From Actinomadura barringtoniae (GTDB lineage: Bacteria; Actinomycetota; Actinomycetes; Streptosporangiales; Streptosporangiaceae): 64,000 bases of DNA. The DNA is taken from positions 248,001 through 312,000 of the forward strand of contig NZ_JAGEOJ010000014.1 in assembly GCF_017573505.1 (NCBI RefSeq), read 5' to 3'. The notes below the pieces were generated by a model, which was given only the letters and a program-made list of their open reading frames with translations, searched no databases and was not told where the DNA came from. Within the stretch, counting starts at the first letter, position 1, and every line of letters begins with the position of its first letter. Positions 43,684 to 52,739 of the stretch are shown piece by piece. A program made the position numbers and the translations under genes.

Positions 43684-44363
43684 CGGCTGGTCGTCTCCTT
43701 CTCGATCCTCTTCTCGGCGAGGCCGGCCGGCACGACGCGGTGCACGAAGATCCCGGGCAGGTGGATCTCGTCGGGGGCGAAGTCGGTGACCTCCTCGACC
43801 TGCGCGATCGTGATCCGTCCCGCCATCGCGGCGAGCGGGTTGAAGTTGCGGGCGGAGGCGTGGAACGCCAGGTTCCCGAACCGGTCGCCGCGGGCCGCGT
43901 GCACCAGCGCGAAGTCGGTGGTGATCGCCTCCTCCAGCACGTACGTGCGCCCGTCGAAGTCGCGCGTCTCCCGGCCGCCCGCGATCGGGGTGCCGACCCC
44001 CGCCGGGGTGTAGAACGCCGGGATCCCGCAGCCGCCCGCGCGCAGCCGTTCGGCGAGCGTGCCCTGCGGCACCAGCTCGACCTCCAGCTCGCCGCCCATG
44101 TACTGCCGGGCGAACTCCTTGTTCTCGCCGACGTACGACGCGGTCATGTGCGCGATGCGGCCCTCGGCCAGCAGCACGCCGAGACCCCAGTCGTCGACGC
44201 CGCAGTTGTTGGACACCACGCGCAGCCCGGTCGTGCCCCGGTCCAGCAGCGCAGTGATCACGTTCATCGGAATGCCGCACAGCCCGAACCCGCCGACGGC
44301 CACCGACGCCCCGTCCGGGACGTCGGCCACCGCCGCGGCGGCCGAGCTCACCACCTTGTCCAT
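43680..44363 (-). CDS. scoA: 3-oxoacid CoA-transferase subunit A
   Basis: The 227-residue protein (start ATG 44363, [20 protein letters not shown]) has the CoA-binding pattern [28 protein letters not shown] and [22 protein letters not shown], then [17 protein letters not shown]. It forms the active enzyme with subunit B. It is the first gene of the reverse arm of the proposed hydroxybutyrate locus and faces the ABC importer operon across a palindrome-rich 225-bp gap. Confidence 0.92.
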   Translation of the reverse strand: MDKVVSSAAAAVADVPDGASVAVGGFGLCGIPMNVITALLDRGTTGLRVVSNNCGVDDWGLGVLLAEGRIAHMTASYVGENKEFARQYMGGELEVELVPQGTLAERLRAGGCGIPAFYTPAGVGTPIAGGRETRDFDGRTYVLEEAITTDFALVHAARGDRFGNLAFHASARNFNPLAAMAGRITIAQVEEVTDFAPDEIHLPGIFVHRVVPAGLAEKRIEKETTSR

Positions 44364-44410
44364 GCCGGTGACCGTACGGAGATGGTCTTCGCGGTTCCTA
44401 CATGGCCGAT

Positions 44411-44510
44411 CCACATATCCGGACCAGGGGAAATGTGGAAACGCGCCTGACCTGTGAGTGATGTGGATCACATCACTATCGGCCGCCCCAATTGTGTGGC
44501 GGCCCCACAT
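44411..44510. promoter_or_regulatory. divergent control region with palindrome and four ATGTGG hexamers
   Basis: GTGATGTG-GAT-CACATCAC is a perfect 8-bp-arm palindrome at 44458-44476. ATGTGG or its complement occurs at 44411, 44433, 44461 and 44505, and TGTGG/CCACA also pair at 44495-44509. The region serves both the CoA-transferase arm and the importer arm. Repeated operator binding by one regulator is inferred. Confidence 0.6.
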
Positions 44511-44588
44511 GGTTCCCCTTACCGGGCCGACTTAGTGTCCTGCGTCACACACCCCGCAAACCCACGCACACCCCCCCGAGGAGGCCGC

Positions 44589-45347
44589 ATGGACGGTCCT
44601 GTTCTGCGTGCGCAGGGCCTGGTCAAGGAGTTCCGCGGGTTCCGCGCCGTGGACGGCGTGGACCTCGACGTCGCCGACGGCAGCGTGCACGCGCTCGTCG
44701 GGCCGAACGGAGCAGGCAAGACCACCCTGTTCAACCTGCTCACCGGCTTCCTCAAGCCGAGCGCGGGCCGGATCAGGCTGCACGAGCGCGACCTCACCGG
44801 CCGCCGCCCCGAGCACGTGGCGCGGCTCGGCGTGGCCCGCTCGTTCCAGATCACCAGCCTGTTCGCGCAGCTCACCCCGCGCGAGCACCTGCAGCTGGCG
44901 CTCGCGGGCGGCACCGGCGTGACCTGGCGGTTCTGGCGCTCGGACCGGTCGCTCGAACGGTTCACCGAGCGCGCCGCACAGTTGCTGGAGGAGGTCGGCC
45001 TCACCGCTCAAGCGGACGTACCGGCGGGCACTCTCTCCTACGGCCGCAAGCGCGCCCTGGAGCTGGCGCTCGCCCTCGCGCTCGATCCCAAGGTGCTGCT
45101 CCTGGACGAGCCGACCGCCGGGATGGGCGTCGAGGACATCGACCGGACCGTCGACCTGGTCCACCGCGTGCGGCGCGGCCGGACCGTCGTGATGGTCGAG
45201 CACAACATGAGCGTCGTCTCCCGGCTCGCGGACCGGGTCACGGTCCTGCAGAGCGGCCGCGTACTGGCCGAGGGCCCGTACGAGGAGATCCGCGACGACC
45301 CGCGCGTCGTCGCCGCCTACCTGGGAGACGCGAATGCCGAGCACTGA
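44589..45347 (+). CDS. branched-chain-type ABC transporter ATPase (LivG-like)
   Basis: The 252-residue protein (ATG 44589 behind GAGG) has Walker A GPNGAGKTTLF, the LivG-type insertion TGRRPEHVARLGVARSFQI, the signature LSYGRKRALELALAL (LSYG in place of LSGG), Walker B VLLLDEPTAGM and the switch His in VMVEHNM. It powers one half of a HAAT-family importer. Its stop is 14 bp inside the next gene. A longer upstream frame would run through the operator and is rejected. Confidence 0.94.
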   Translation: MDGPVLRAQGLVKEFRGFRAVDGVDLDVADGSVHALVGPNGAGKTTLFNLLTGFLKPSAGRIRLHERDLTGRRPEHVARLGVARSFQITSLFAQLTPREHLQLALAGGTGVTWRFWRSDRSLERFTERAAQLLEEVGLTAQADVPAGTLSYGRKRALELALALALDPKVLLLDEPTAGMGVEDIDRTVDLVHRVRRGRTVVMVEHNMSVVSRLADRVTVLQSGRVLAEGPYEEIRDDPRVVAAYLGDANAEH

Positions 45348-46047
45348 GCCGATGCTGCGCATCGAGGGCCTGTCGGCCTGGTACGGCGAGGCGCAGGCCC
45401 TCCGCTCCGTGGACATCGAGGTGCAGGAAGGCGAGATCGTCACGCTCGTCGGCCGGAACGGAGCCGGGAAGACCACGCTCCTGCGCTGCGTCACGGGTCT
45501 GCACATTGGACGGAACGAAGGGCGTGTTTCGTTCCTCTCTCAAGATGTGACCAAACAGGCCGTGCACAAACGAACACGGCGCGGGCTCGGCTACGTGCCG
45601 GACGACCGCGGCATCTACGCCACGCTCTCGGTCGAGGAGAACCTCACGCTCCCGCCGCGCGTCGGCCCCGAGCCCTGGTCGCTGGACCGGGTGTACGAGA
45701 CGTTCCCCCGCCTGAAGGAGCGGCGGCGCTTCCCCGGCACCAAGCTCTCGGGCGGTGAGCAGCAGATGCTCGCGCTCGCCCGCGTGCTGCGCATGGGCGC
45801 GCGCCTGCTGCTCTGCGACGAGCCCACCGAGGGCCTGTCCCCGCTGATCGTCCAGCAGATCGGCGACATCCTCCGCGAGGTCAAGCGGCAGGGGGTGACC
45901 GTCCTGCTCATCGAGCAGAACGTGCACTTCGCCGCCACCGTCGCCGACCGGCACTACCTGCTCGCCGAAGGGCGCGTCGTCGAGTCCCTCGACAACGACG
46001 CGATGAAGGCCCGCGAGGGCGAGCTTCTCCAGCACCTGGGCATTTAG
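45334..46047 (+). CDS. branched-chain-type ABC transporter ATPase (LivF-like)
   Basis: The 237-residue protein has Walker A GRNGAGKTTLL, LGYVPDDRGIYATLSVEENL typical of LivF, signature LSGGEQQMLALAR, Walker B LLLCDEPTEGLS and switch His replaced in VLLIEQNVHFA (the LivF pattern). It pairs with the LivG-like ATPase upstream, with a 14-bp gene overlap. The binding protein gene follows 15 bp downstream after TTAAGGAGTAAG. Confidence 0.95.
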   Translation: MPSTEPMLRIEGLSAWYGEAQALRSVDIEVQEGEIVTLVGRNGAGKTTLLRCVTGLHIGRNEGRVSFLSQDVTKQAVHKRTRRGLGYVPDDRGIYATLSVEENLTLPPRVGPEPWSLDRVYETFPRLKERRRFPGTKLSGGEQQMLALARVLRMGARLLLCDEPTEGLSPLIVQQIGDILREVKRQGVTVLLIEQNVHFAATVADRHYLLAEGRVVESLDNDAMKAREGELLQHLGI

Positions 46048-46062
46048 TTAAGGAGTAAGACG

Positions 46063-47313
46063 ATGACAGCTCGTTCGCGTACGGCCGCACTGGCCGCGGT
46101 GGGGGCGATCCTGGCGAGCGCGGCGGCCGGCTGCAACGGCGGCCCCGGCGGCGGTGGCGGCAAGATCTCCGACGGCAAGATCGTGCTCGCCGTCCTGAAC
46201 GACCAGTCGGCGACCTACGCCGACCTGTCCGGCAAGAACAGCATCGAGGCGGTCAGGATGGCCGTCGCCGACTACAAGGCCAAGTACGGCGACAAGGCCG
46301 TCGCCAAGAAGATCGACGTGGTCTCGGCCGACCACCAGAACAAGCCCGACATCGCCAACTCCAAGGCGCAGGAGCTCTACGACCGGCAGAAGGCCGACAT
46401 CATCCTGGACGTGCCGACCTCGTCGGCGGCGCTCGCGGTCGCCAACATCGCCAAGGCCAAGAAGAAGCTCTTCATGGACATCGGCGCCGCGACCACCGCG
46501 CTGGAGGGCGCGAACTGCAACAAGTACACCTTCCACTACGGCTACAACACCTACATGCTGGCGCACGGCACCGGCGACACGGTGACCAAGGACGGCGCCA
46601 AGAACTGGTACGTCGTCTACCCGGACTACGCGTTCGGGCAGGACATGAACAAGAGCTTCAACACCGCCGTCACGGGCGCGGGCGGCAAGGTCGTGAAGGC
46701 CGACCCGGCGCCGTTCCCGAACGACAACTTCTCCACGTTCATGCTCAAGGCCCCGGGCCTCAGCCCGAAGCCGCAGGTGCTCGGCACCATGCAGGCGGGC
46801 GGCGACCTGGTCAACTTCGTGAAGCAGTACAACGAGTACAAGCTGCGCGACAAGGGCATCGGGCTGGCGGTCGGGCTGATGTTCCTCACCGACATCCACT
46901 CGCTCGGCTCGGACGCGCTCGCCGGGACCAAGTTCACCGACGCCTGGTATTGGAACGCCGACCCGCAGAACCGCGCCTGGGCCGACAAGTTCATGGCCAA
47001 GACCGGCAAGCGCCCGACGTTCGCGCACGCCGCCAACTACTCCGCGGCCCTGCAGTACCTGGACGCGGTGCAGCGCGGCGGCACCGACAAGTCCGACGAC
47101 GTGGTGAAGCAGCTCGAGGGCCACACCTTCCAGGACGTCTTCGCCAAGAACGCCTCCATCCGCGCCGCCGACCACCTGCTGCTGCACGACGTCGCGCTCG
47201 CTCAGGTCAAGCCGTCCAGTGAGGTCAAGGAGCCCTGGGACTACGAGAAGGTCCTGAAGACCATCCCGGCGAACCAGGCGTTCCAGCAGCCCGACCCGTC
47301 CTGCAAGCTCTAG
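46063..47313 (+). CDS. branched-chain-type ABC transporter binding lipoprotein
   Basis: The 416-residue protein has a lipoprotein signal with lipobox ASAAAGC (Cys near 25) followed by a Gly-rich tether. The periplasmic-binding type 1 fold shows IVLAVLNDQSATYADLSGKN, DIILDVPTSSAALAVANIAK, WYVVYPDYAFGQDMNKSF and FAHAANYSAALQYLDAV. HAAT binding proteins take amino acids, amides, urea or small carboxylates. The gene lies inside an operon with 3-hydroxybutyrate dehydrogenase, so a hydroxybutyrate ligand is proposed. The ligand cannot be read from sequence alone. Confidence 0.93.
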   Translation: MTARSRTAALAAVGAILASAAAGCNGGPGGGGGKISDGKIVLAVLNDQSATYADLSGKNSIEAVRMAVADYKAKYGDKAVAKKIDVVSADHQNKPDIANSKAQELYDRQKADIILDVPTSSAALAVANIAKAKKKLFMDIGAATTALEGANCNKYTFHYGYNTYMLAHGTGDTVTKDGAKNWYVVYPDYAFGQDMNKSFNTAVTGAGGKVVKADPAPFPNDNFSTFMLKAPGLSPKPQVLGTMQAGGDLVNFVKQYNEYKLRDKGIGLAVGLMFLTDIHSLGSDALAGTKFTDAWYWNADPQNRAWADKFMAKTGKRPTFAHAANYSAALQYLDAVQRGGTDKSDDVVKQLEGHTFQDVFAKNASIRAADHLLLHDVALAQVKPSSEVKEPWDYEKVLKTIPANQAFQQPDPSCKL

Positions 47314-47326
47314 GGAGGCCAGGCAC

Positions 47327-48190
47327 ATGCTCGAACAGGCCTTCAACGGCCTGGTGGGCGGGGCGTTCTTCGCCCTGCTCGCCCTGGGCCTCTCGGTCAT
47401 CTTCGGGATGCTCGGCGTGGTCAACTTCGCCCACGGGGCGTTCTACATGCTCGGCGCGTTCGGCGCCTTCGTGCTGCTCGACTCGTTCGGCGTGAACTTC
47501 TGGGTCGCGCTCGTCGCGGTCCCGATCGTGCTGGGCGTGGCCGGGATCGTGCTGGAACGGCTGTTCATCCGGCGGCTGGCGCCGCTGGACCCGCTCTACA
47601 ACTTCCTGTTCACCTTCGGCCTCACGCTGATCCTTCAGGACCTGGTGAAGAGCAAGTACGGCGTGCAGTCGCAGCCTTATCCGCGGCCGTCGGCCCTGGA
47701 CGGCTCGATCGACCTTGGCCTCTTCAGCTACCCGACGTACCAGGTGTTCGTGCTGGCCCTCTCGGTCGTCGTCTGCGTGCTGGTGTGGGTGGCGCTCACC
47801 CGGACCCGCGTCGGGATGATCGTCCGGGCGTCGACCGAGAAGCCCGAGCTCACCCGGGCGCTCGGCATCGACGTCGGCCGCTGGGTCACGCCGGTGTTCG
47901 GCTTCGGGATCGCGCTGGCGGGCCTGGCCGGAGTGCTCGCCGCCCCGATGCGCGCGGTCAACCCGCTGATGGGCTCCGATCTCATCATCACCGTGTTCGC
48001 GGTGGTCGTGATCGGCGGCCTCGGTTCGATCTTCGGGTCGGTGACGGCGGGCTTCGCGATCGGGCTGGTGACGGCGCTCGGCAACTACTACGTGCCGTCG
48101 CTGTCGCAGACGCTGGTGTTCATCGTGATGGCGGCCGTGCTGCTGTGGCGGCCGGCCGGGCTGTTCGGCCGCGAGGAGGCGATGTCGTGA
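47327..48190 (+). CDS. branched-chain-type ABC permease (LivH-like)
   Basis: The 287-residue protein is highly hydrophobic with about eight helices. It opens LEQAFNGLVGGAFFALLALG, has VNFAHGAFYMLGAFGA and the cytoplasmic coupling loop ALTRTRVGMIVRASTEKPEL typical of LivH. It pairs with the LivM-like permease; stop and start overlap as GTGA. Confidence 0.94.
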   Translation: MLEQAFNGLVGGAFFALLALGLSVIFGMLGVVNFAHGAFYMLGAFGAFVLLDSFGVNFWVALVAVPIVLGVAGIVLERLFIRRLAPLDPLYNFLFTFGLTLILQDLVKSKYGVQSQPYPRPSALDGSIDLGLFSYPTYQVFVLALSVVVCVLVWVALTRTRVGMIVRASTEKPELTRALGIDVGRWVTPVFGFGIALAGLAGVLAAPMRAVNPLMGSDLIITVFAVVVIGGLGSIFGSVTAGFAIGLVTALGNYYVPSLSQTLVFIVMAAVLLWRPAGLFGREEAMS

Positions 48191-49191
48191 TCTTGTCCAG
48201 GCTGGCCGCAAGGCCCGCGCTGCTCGCGGTGGGCCTCGTCGTGGCGCTCGGGCTGCCGTGGTTCGTCTATCCGCCGGTGGCGATGGACATGCTGTGCTGG
48301 GCGCTGTTCGCCGCCGCGCTCGACCTGCTGCTCGGCTACACCGGGCTGCTGTCGTTCGGGCACGCCGCGTTCTGGGGCGGGTCGGCGTACGCCGCGGGGC
48401 TGATGGCGGTGCACTGGGGCGTCCCGTTCCCGGTCGCCGTGCTCGGCGGCGCGCTGTTCGCGGCGCTGCTGGCGGTGCCGATCGGCTACCTGTCGGTGCG
48501 GCTGCGCGGCATCTACTTCGCGATGGTCACGCTGGCGTTCGCGCAGATGGTCTACTTCGTCGCCAACCAGTGGCGGGACGTGACGGGCGGGGAGAACGGC
48601 CTGCAGGGCGTGCCGCGCGAGTTCTTCGGCGTGGACCTGTCCGACCCGTTCTTCTTCTACTACGCGGGCCTGCCGTTCATCCTGCTCGGCATGCTGGCGG
48701 TCTGGAGGGTCGTACGGTCGCCGTTCGGCCGCGTGCTGATGTCCATCCGCGACAACCCGGCGCGTGCGCAGGCACTCGGCTACCCGGTCGAGCGCTACAA
48801 GCTGCTGGCGTTCGTGCTGTCGGCGGGGCTGTCCGGCCTCGCGGGCGGGCTGTACGCGATCAGCCACGGCTTCGCGTCCCTGCACGAGGTCTACTGGACG
48901 ACGTCCGGGCAGGCCGTGATGGCGGTCGTCCTCGGCGGCATCGGCACGCTGTGGGGCGGCGCGATCGGCGCCGGGCTCATCGTCGAGCTGAACGACTACC
49001 TGGCCACCGCCGGGTTCACCGAGACGGGCCTGGTCACCGGCGGGATCTTCGTGGTCATCGTGCTGGTCTTCCGGCGCGGCATCTGGGGAACGGCCCGCCA
49101 CCTGCTCGCGTCCCGCCGTACGCGGGCCGCGGGCGCCGGCGCCGAGAAGGAATCCGAGCCGTCCACCCGTCAGGAGGCCGTCGCCCGATGA
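48187..49191 (+). CDS. branched-chain-type ABC permease (LivM-like)
   Basis: The 334-residue protein has about nine helices, LLLGYTGLLSFGHAAFWGG, GIYFAMVTLAFAQMVYF and the coupling loop RSPFGRVLMSIRDNPARAQA of LivM permeases. The C-terminal tail is charged. GTG start at 48187. Its stop overlaps the ATG of the 3-hydroxybutyrate dehydrogenase gene (ATGA), which ties the importer to hydroxybutyrate metabolism. Confidence 0.94.
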   Translation: MILSRLAARPALLAVGLVVALGLPWFVYPPVAMDMLCWALFAAALDLLLGYTGLLSFGHAAFWGGSAYAAGLMAVHWGVPFPVAVLGGALFAALLAVPIGYLSVRLRGIYFAMVTLAFAQMVYFVANQWRDVTGGENGLQGVPREFFGVDLSDPFFFYYAGLPFILLGMLAVWRVVRSPFGRVLMSIRDNPARAQALGYPVERYKLLAFVLSAGLSGLAGGLYAISHGFASLHEVYWTTSGQAVMAVVLGGIGTLWGGAIGAGLIVELNDYLATAGFTETGLVTGGIFVVIVLVFRRGIWGTARHLLASRRTRAAGAGAEKESEPSTRQEAVAR

Positions 49192-49973
49192 CCGCTACGA
49201 GCACGGCCCGCCCATCGGAGGGCCTGGACCTGTCCGGGCGGCGGGCCCTGGTGACCGGCGGCGCGAGCGGGATCGGCCGGGCCTGCGCCCGCCGCCTCGC
49301 CGCCGCCGGCGCCGAGGTCACCATCGTGGACCTGCGGCCCGACGTGGCCCGCCGGGCCGCCGACGAGATCGGCGCGGCGGGCGCGCTCGCCGCCGATCTG
49401 ACCGACATGGCGGCGGTGGACGCGCTGGACTGCGACGGCATCGACATCCTGGTCAACAACGCCGGGTTCCAGCACGTCGCGCCGGTGACCGAGTTCCCGC
49501 CCGACGCCTTCGCCGAGATCCTCCGGATCATGGTGGAGACCCCGTTCCGGCTGGGGCGGCGTGCGCTGCCGGGCATGTACGCGCGGGGATGGGGCCGGAT
49601 CGTCAACATCTCGTCGATCCACGGCCTGCGGGCCTCGCCGTACAAGGCCGCCTATGTGGCCGCCAAGCATGCCCTGGAGGGCCTGTCCAAGGTGGTGGCG
49701 CTGGAGGGTGCGGCGCACGGCGTGACCTCCAACTGCGTCAACCCCGCCTATGTCCGCACGCCGCTGGTGGAGTCCCAGGTGACCGACCAGGCCAGGGCGC
49801 ACGGCATGGCCGAGGACGAGGTCCTGGACAAGATCATGCTGGCGCGGGCGGCGATCCGGCGGCTGATCGAGCCCGACGAGGTGGCCGAGATGGTGGCCTA
49901 CCTGTGCTCCCCGCACGCCTCCATGGTCACCGGCGCCTCGTTCGCCATAGACGGCGGATGGACGGCGCACTGA
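49188..49973 (+). CDS. bdhA: 3-hydroxybutyrate dehydrogenase (SDR)
   Basis: The 261-residue SDR oxidises (R)-3-hydroxybutyrate to acetoacetate with NAD. It has TGGASGIGRACARRL, NNAGFQHVAPVTEFPPD (a sequence typical of 3-hydroxybutyrate dehydrogenases), catalytic Ser in NISSIHG and Tyr-x-x-x-Lys in YVAAK, and CVNPAYVRTPLVE. Its ATG overlaps the LivM-type permease stop. Acetoacetate made here would be activated by the CoA-transferase encoded on the divergent arm. No thiolase gene is in the window. Confidence 0.92.
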   Translation: MTATSTARPSEGLDLSGRRALVTGGASGIGRACARRLAAAGAEVTIVDLRPDVARRAADEIGAAGALAADLTDMAAVDALDCDGIDILVNNAGFQHVAPVTEFPPDAFAEILRIMVETPFRLGRRALPGMYARGWGRIVNISSIHGLRASPYKAAYVAAKHALEGLSKVVALEGAAHGVTSNCVNPAYVRTPLVESQVTDQARAHGMAEDEVLDKIMLARAAIRRLIEPDEVAEMVAYLCSPHASMVTGASFAIDGGWTAH

Positions 49974-49986
49974 CAATGGGTGGGTC

Positions 49987-51897
49987 ATGACCTGCACAAT
50001 CTTCCTCGAACTGCTCGCCCGGGAGGCCTCCCCGGTCGAGTTCGAGGCACCCCTGCTGGAGGCCCGCGCCGCCGGCGCGCCCCCAGAAGAGCTGGCCGAG
50101 CTCGAACGCACCAAGCTCGCGGCCCTGCGGGTGCGGACGCTCCTGGAGCGCCGCGCCCGCCGGGAGGCCGAGCTGTCGGCGCTGTTCGACACCGCCGGCG
50201 ACCTGGCGGGCCTGCGCGACGTCGACGCCGTCCTGGAGGCGATCGTGCGCCGCGCGCGCCGCCTCCTGCACGCCGACATCTCGTACATGACGCTGCACGA
50301 CGACGAGCGCGGCGACACCTACATGCGGGTCACCGACGGGTCGGTGTCGGCGGCGTTCCGGGCGCTGCGGCTGCCCCCGGGCGCCGGGCTGGGCGGCCTC
50401 GTGGCCCAGACCGCGACCCCCTACACCAGCGCCGACTACCCCGCCGACGAGCGGTTCCGCCACATGCGCCACATCGACTCCGCCGTCGGCGAAGAGGGCC
50501 TGGTGTCGATCCTGGGCGTTCCCATGCGCCTGGGCACCCGCGTCATCGGTGTGCTGATGGCCGCCAACCGCAGCGAACGCCCGTTCGCCCAGGAGGAGGT
50601 GACCCTACTGGCTTCCTTGGCGGCCCACGCCGCAGTGGCCATCGACAACGCGCGGCTGCTGGAGGAGACCCGGGCGGCGCTGGACGAGCTCAGTGCGGCG
50701 AGCGAGCTGATCAAGGCCCGTTCCGCCGCCGTGGAACGCGCCGCGCAGGCCCACGACCGCATGACGGCGCTGGTCGTGCGCGGCGGGGGCGTGGAGGACG
50801 TCGCCGCCGTGGTGGTCGACGTGCTCGGCGGGGCGCTGGCCGTCCGGGACTCGGGCGACCGGCGGCTCGCCGCGGTCGGCGACATCGGCGACGCGGACGA
50901 GGCCGAGATCGCCGCGGCCGCCGAGGCGTCCCGATCGCTGGGCCGTACGGTGCAGCGCGGCGACCTGTGGGTGACCTCCATGGCCGCCGGGGCCGAAGCG
51001 CTGGGCATCCTCGTCTGGCGCGGCGACGACCCCGACCAGCGCATCCTGGAACGCGCCGCCCTCGTAACAGCCCTCCTCCTGCTCTTCCGCCGCAGTGTCG
51101 CCGACGCCGAAGGCCGCGTACGGGGCGAACTCCTGGACGACCTGCTGACAGGACGCGTCACCGACGCGACCGCCTTGCAGGACCGGGCCAAGCTCATCGG
51201 CGTCGATCTGGACACGCCCCACGTCCTGGTCGTGGCCCGGCACGGGGGAGACCGTCAGCGCGCCGCCTTCTGGGCCACCTCCCATGCCGCCGTACGGCAC
51301 GGCCTGGCAGCGGCCAAGGGCGACGAGGTGATCCTCCTTCTACCGGGCTCCACACCCGGTCCCGAAGCCCGCGCAGCTGCCCGCGAACTGGGCGCCTGCC
51401 TGGGGGAGAAGGCCACCGCCGGAGCCGCAGGCCCGCTCACCGTCCTCCAACCCCCGCCCACCACAGTCAATGGACGAGCTTCGCTCGACAGCCCTCCCGC
51501 AGGGGTGGCCGATGCCTACCAGGAGGCCGAACGCTGCGCGGACTCCCTGCTCTCCCTGGGACGCCAAGGCGATGGGGCCAGCTCCGACGAGCTGGGCTTC
51601 GTAGGCCTGCTCATCGGGGAGGGCCGGGACGTTCCGGCCTTCCTGGAGTCGGCGTTGGGCCCGGTCCTGGCGTACGACAAACGCCGGGGCACGGCCCTCG
51701 TCCAGACCCTGGAGGTCTACTTCAGCTCAGGAGGCAGCCTCTCCCGCGCCGCCGAACGCCTCCACATCCACGTCAACACCGTCACTCAGCGCCTGGACCG
51801 CGTCTCCCAACTCCTCGGCAACGACTGGCAGTCCCCGTACCGCGCCCTGGAAATCCAGCTGGCCCTGCGCCTGCACCACCTCCGCACGGTGGTCTAG
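49987..51897 (+). CDS. GAF-domain PucR/CdaR-type regulator
   Basis: The 636-residue protein has a helical N-terminus (LERRARREAELSALF) and a GAF domain at about 70-235 (LHADISYMTLHDDERGDTYM, SILGVPMRLGTRVIGVLMAA). A central coiled-coil and CdaR-like region follow, and a C-terminal PucR helix-turn-helix (GGSLSRAAERLHIHVNTVTQ, RLDRVSQLLG). It follows the dehydrogenase gene by 13 bp and is the only regulator in the hydroxybutyrate locus. It likely senses a small acid through the GAF domain and acts at the palindrome region. Confidence 0.9.
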   Translation: MTCTIFLELLAREASPVEFEAPLLEARAAGAPPEELAELERTKLAALRVRTLLERRARREAELSALFDTAGDLAGLRDVDAVLEAIVRRARRLLHADISYMTLHDDERGDTYMRVTDGSVSAAFRALRLPPGAGLGGLVAQTATPYTSADYPADERFRHMRHIDSAVGEEGLVSILGVPMRLGTRVIGVLMAANRSERPFAQEEVTLLASLAAHAAVAIDNARLLEETRAALDELSAASELIKARSAAVERAAQAHDRMTALVVRGGGVEDVAAVVVDVLGGALAVRDSGDRRLAAVGDIGDADEAEIAAAAEASRSLGRTVQRGDLWVTSMAAGAEALGILVWRGDDPDQRILERAALVTALLLLFRRSVADAEGRVRGELLDDLLTGRVTDATALQDRAKLIGVDLDTPHVLVVARHGGDRQRAAFWATSHAAVRHGLAAAKGDEVILLLPGSTPGPEARAAARELGACLGEKATAGAAGPLTVLQPPPTTVNGRASLDSPPAGVADAYQEAERCADSLLSLGRQGDGASSDELGFVGLLIGEGRDVPAFLESALGPVLAYDKRRGTALVQTLEVYFSSGGSLSRAAERLHIHVNTVTQRLDRVSQLLGNDWQSPYRALEIQLALRLHHLRTVV

Positions 51898-51980
51898 AGG
51901 CGCTCCCCGGAACTGTCCGGAGGCCCGTACTCGACTCCTCACAGGAGGGGGCAGCATGACCGAGCAGCTGGGCGGGTCCA

Positions 51981-52556
51981 TCACTTGGGAGCGGACCATT
52001 CCTCGGCCAGGAGCGCGTAGGAGAGACCGTCGAGCCATCCCTTGGTGCGGTGGAGAGAGTCTCTTACCGTGTGCTGTTCGCGGCGCATCCCAACCCGCTC
52101 CATCAGCCGCCACGAAGGTTCGTTGTCGTAGAAACACTCCGCGTGCAGGCGGCGCAGGCCAAGCCTCCCGAAGGAGACGTCGATGAGCGCGCGCACCGCT
52201 TCGGTGGCGTAGCCCTTGCCTCCGTAGGAGGGGTCCAACGTCCACCCGAGCTCAGCCTGCACGCTTTTCGCCTGGTCAGCGACCTCCTCCTGGGCCCAAG
52301 CGTCCTGGACCTGCAGCATCAGATCGCCGATGACCCGGCCGTCCAGTTCGATGATGAGCAGGTCGGCGAGCCGCTCCTTGCTGAGAAAACGCTCACGGTA
52401 GTCGTCATACGTCACCGTGGCGGCCCCGACCCATTCGTGAGTCTCCGGCAACTGCCGGAAGACCCAGGTCGAGTCCAGGTCGTCGGGGGCAGCCCGGCGC
52501 AACAACAGCCGGTCGGTGGAAATCGGCCAGTCCAACGTGTCAAGAGGGTGGCGCAT
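51981..52556 (-). CDS. GNAT acetyltransferase (RimJ/RimL-like)
   Basis: The 191-residue protein has the GNAT pattern: TDRLLLRRAAPDDLD, VIGDLMLQVQD, AELGWTLDPSYGGKGYATEA (acetyl-CoA pyrophosphate loop) and AECFYDNEPSWRLMERVGMR. It would acetylate a protein N-terminus or a small amine with acetyl-CoA. It converges on the regulator gene and has no functional neighbours. Confidence 0.92.
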   Translation of the reverse strand: MRHPLDTLDWPISTDRLLLRRAAPDDLDSTWVFRQLPETHEWVGAATVTYDDYRERFLSKERLADLLIIELDGRVIGDLMLQVQDAWAQEEVADQAKSVQAELGWTLDPSYGGKGYATEAVRALIDVSFGRLGLRRLHAECFYDNEPSWRLMERVGMRREQHTVRDSLHRTKGWLDGLSYALLAEEWSAPK

Positions 52557-52637
52557 GGGCTACATGCTGGCAGAGAGCCGCGGTCACACAGATCAGGCCC
52601 CGCCGGAATGGTGGGGGCCTGACTGAGATGCCGAGGT

Positions 52638-52739
52638 CTACTTCAGGTCGAGGTCGCGTGCTTTGATGCGGGTCGCGAGGGTGGCGAACGCGGAGCGGTC
52701 GATGTGCAGGTGTCCGGTGTCGGGGCGCGGGCTCAACAT
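52638..52739 (-). pseudogene. remnant of a DUF397-like gene (C-terminal end)
   Basis: A 33-codon frame reads SPRPDTGHLHIDRSAFATLA followed by TRIKARDLDLK and a stop, resembling the C-terminal end of DUF397 proteins. The conserved N-terminal WRKSS/NCVEVA part is missing. Where it should continue, the opposite strand carries an ATPase C-terminal fragment. Too short to be a full gene; a decayed copy is likely. Confidence 0.5.

Noticed and set aside
44454-44588. N-terminal extension of the LivG-like ATPase
   Set aside because: It would translate through the palindrome; the ATG at 44589 has a ribosome site and gives the family length.
44589-49191. Plain branched-chain amino acid importer
   Set aside because: Not excluded by sequence, but downgraded because the last permease is translationally coupled to bdhA and the divergent operon is for ketone bodies.
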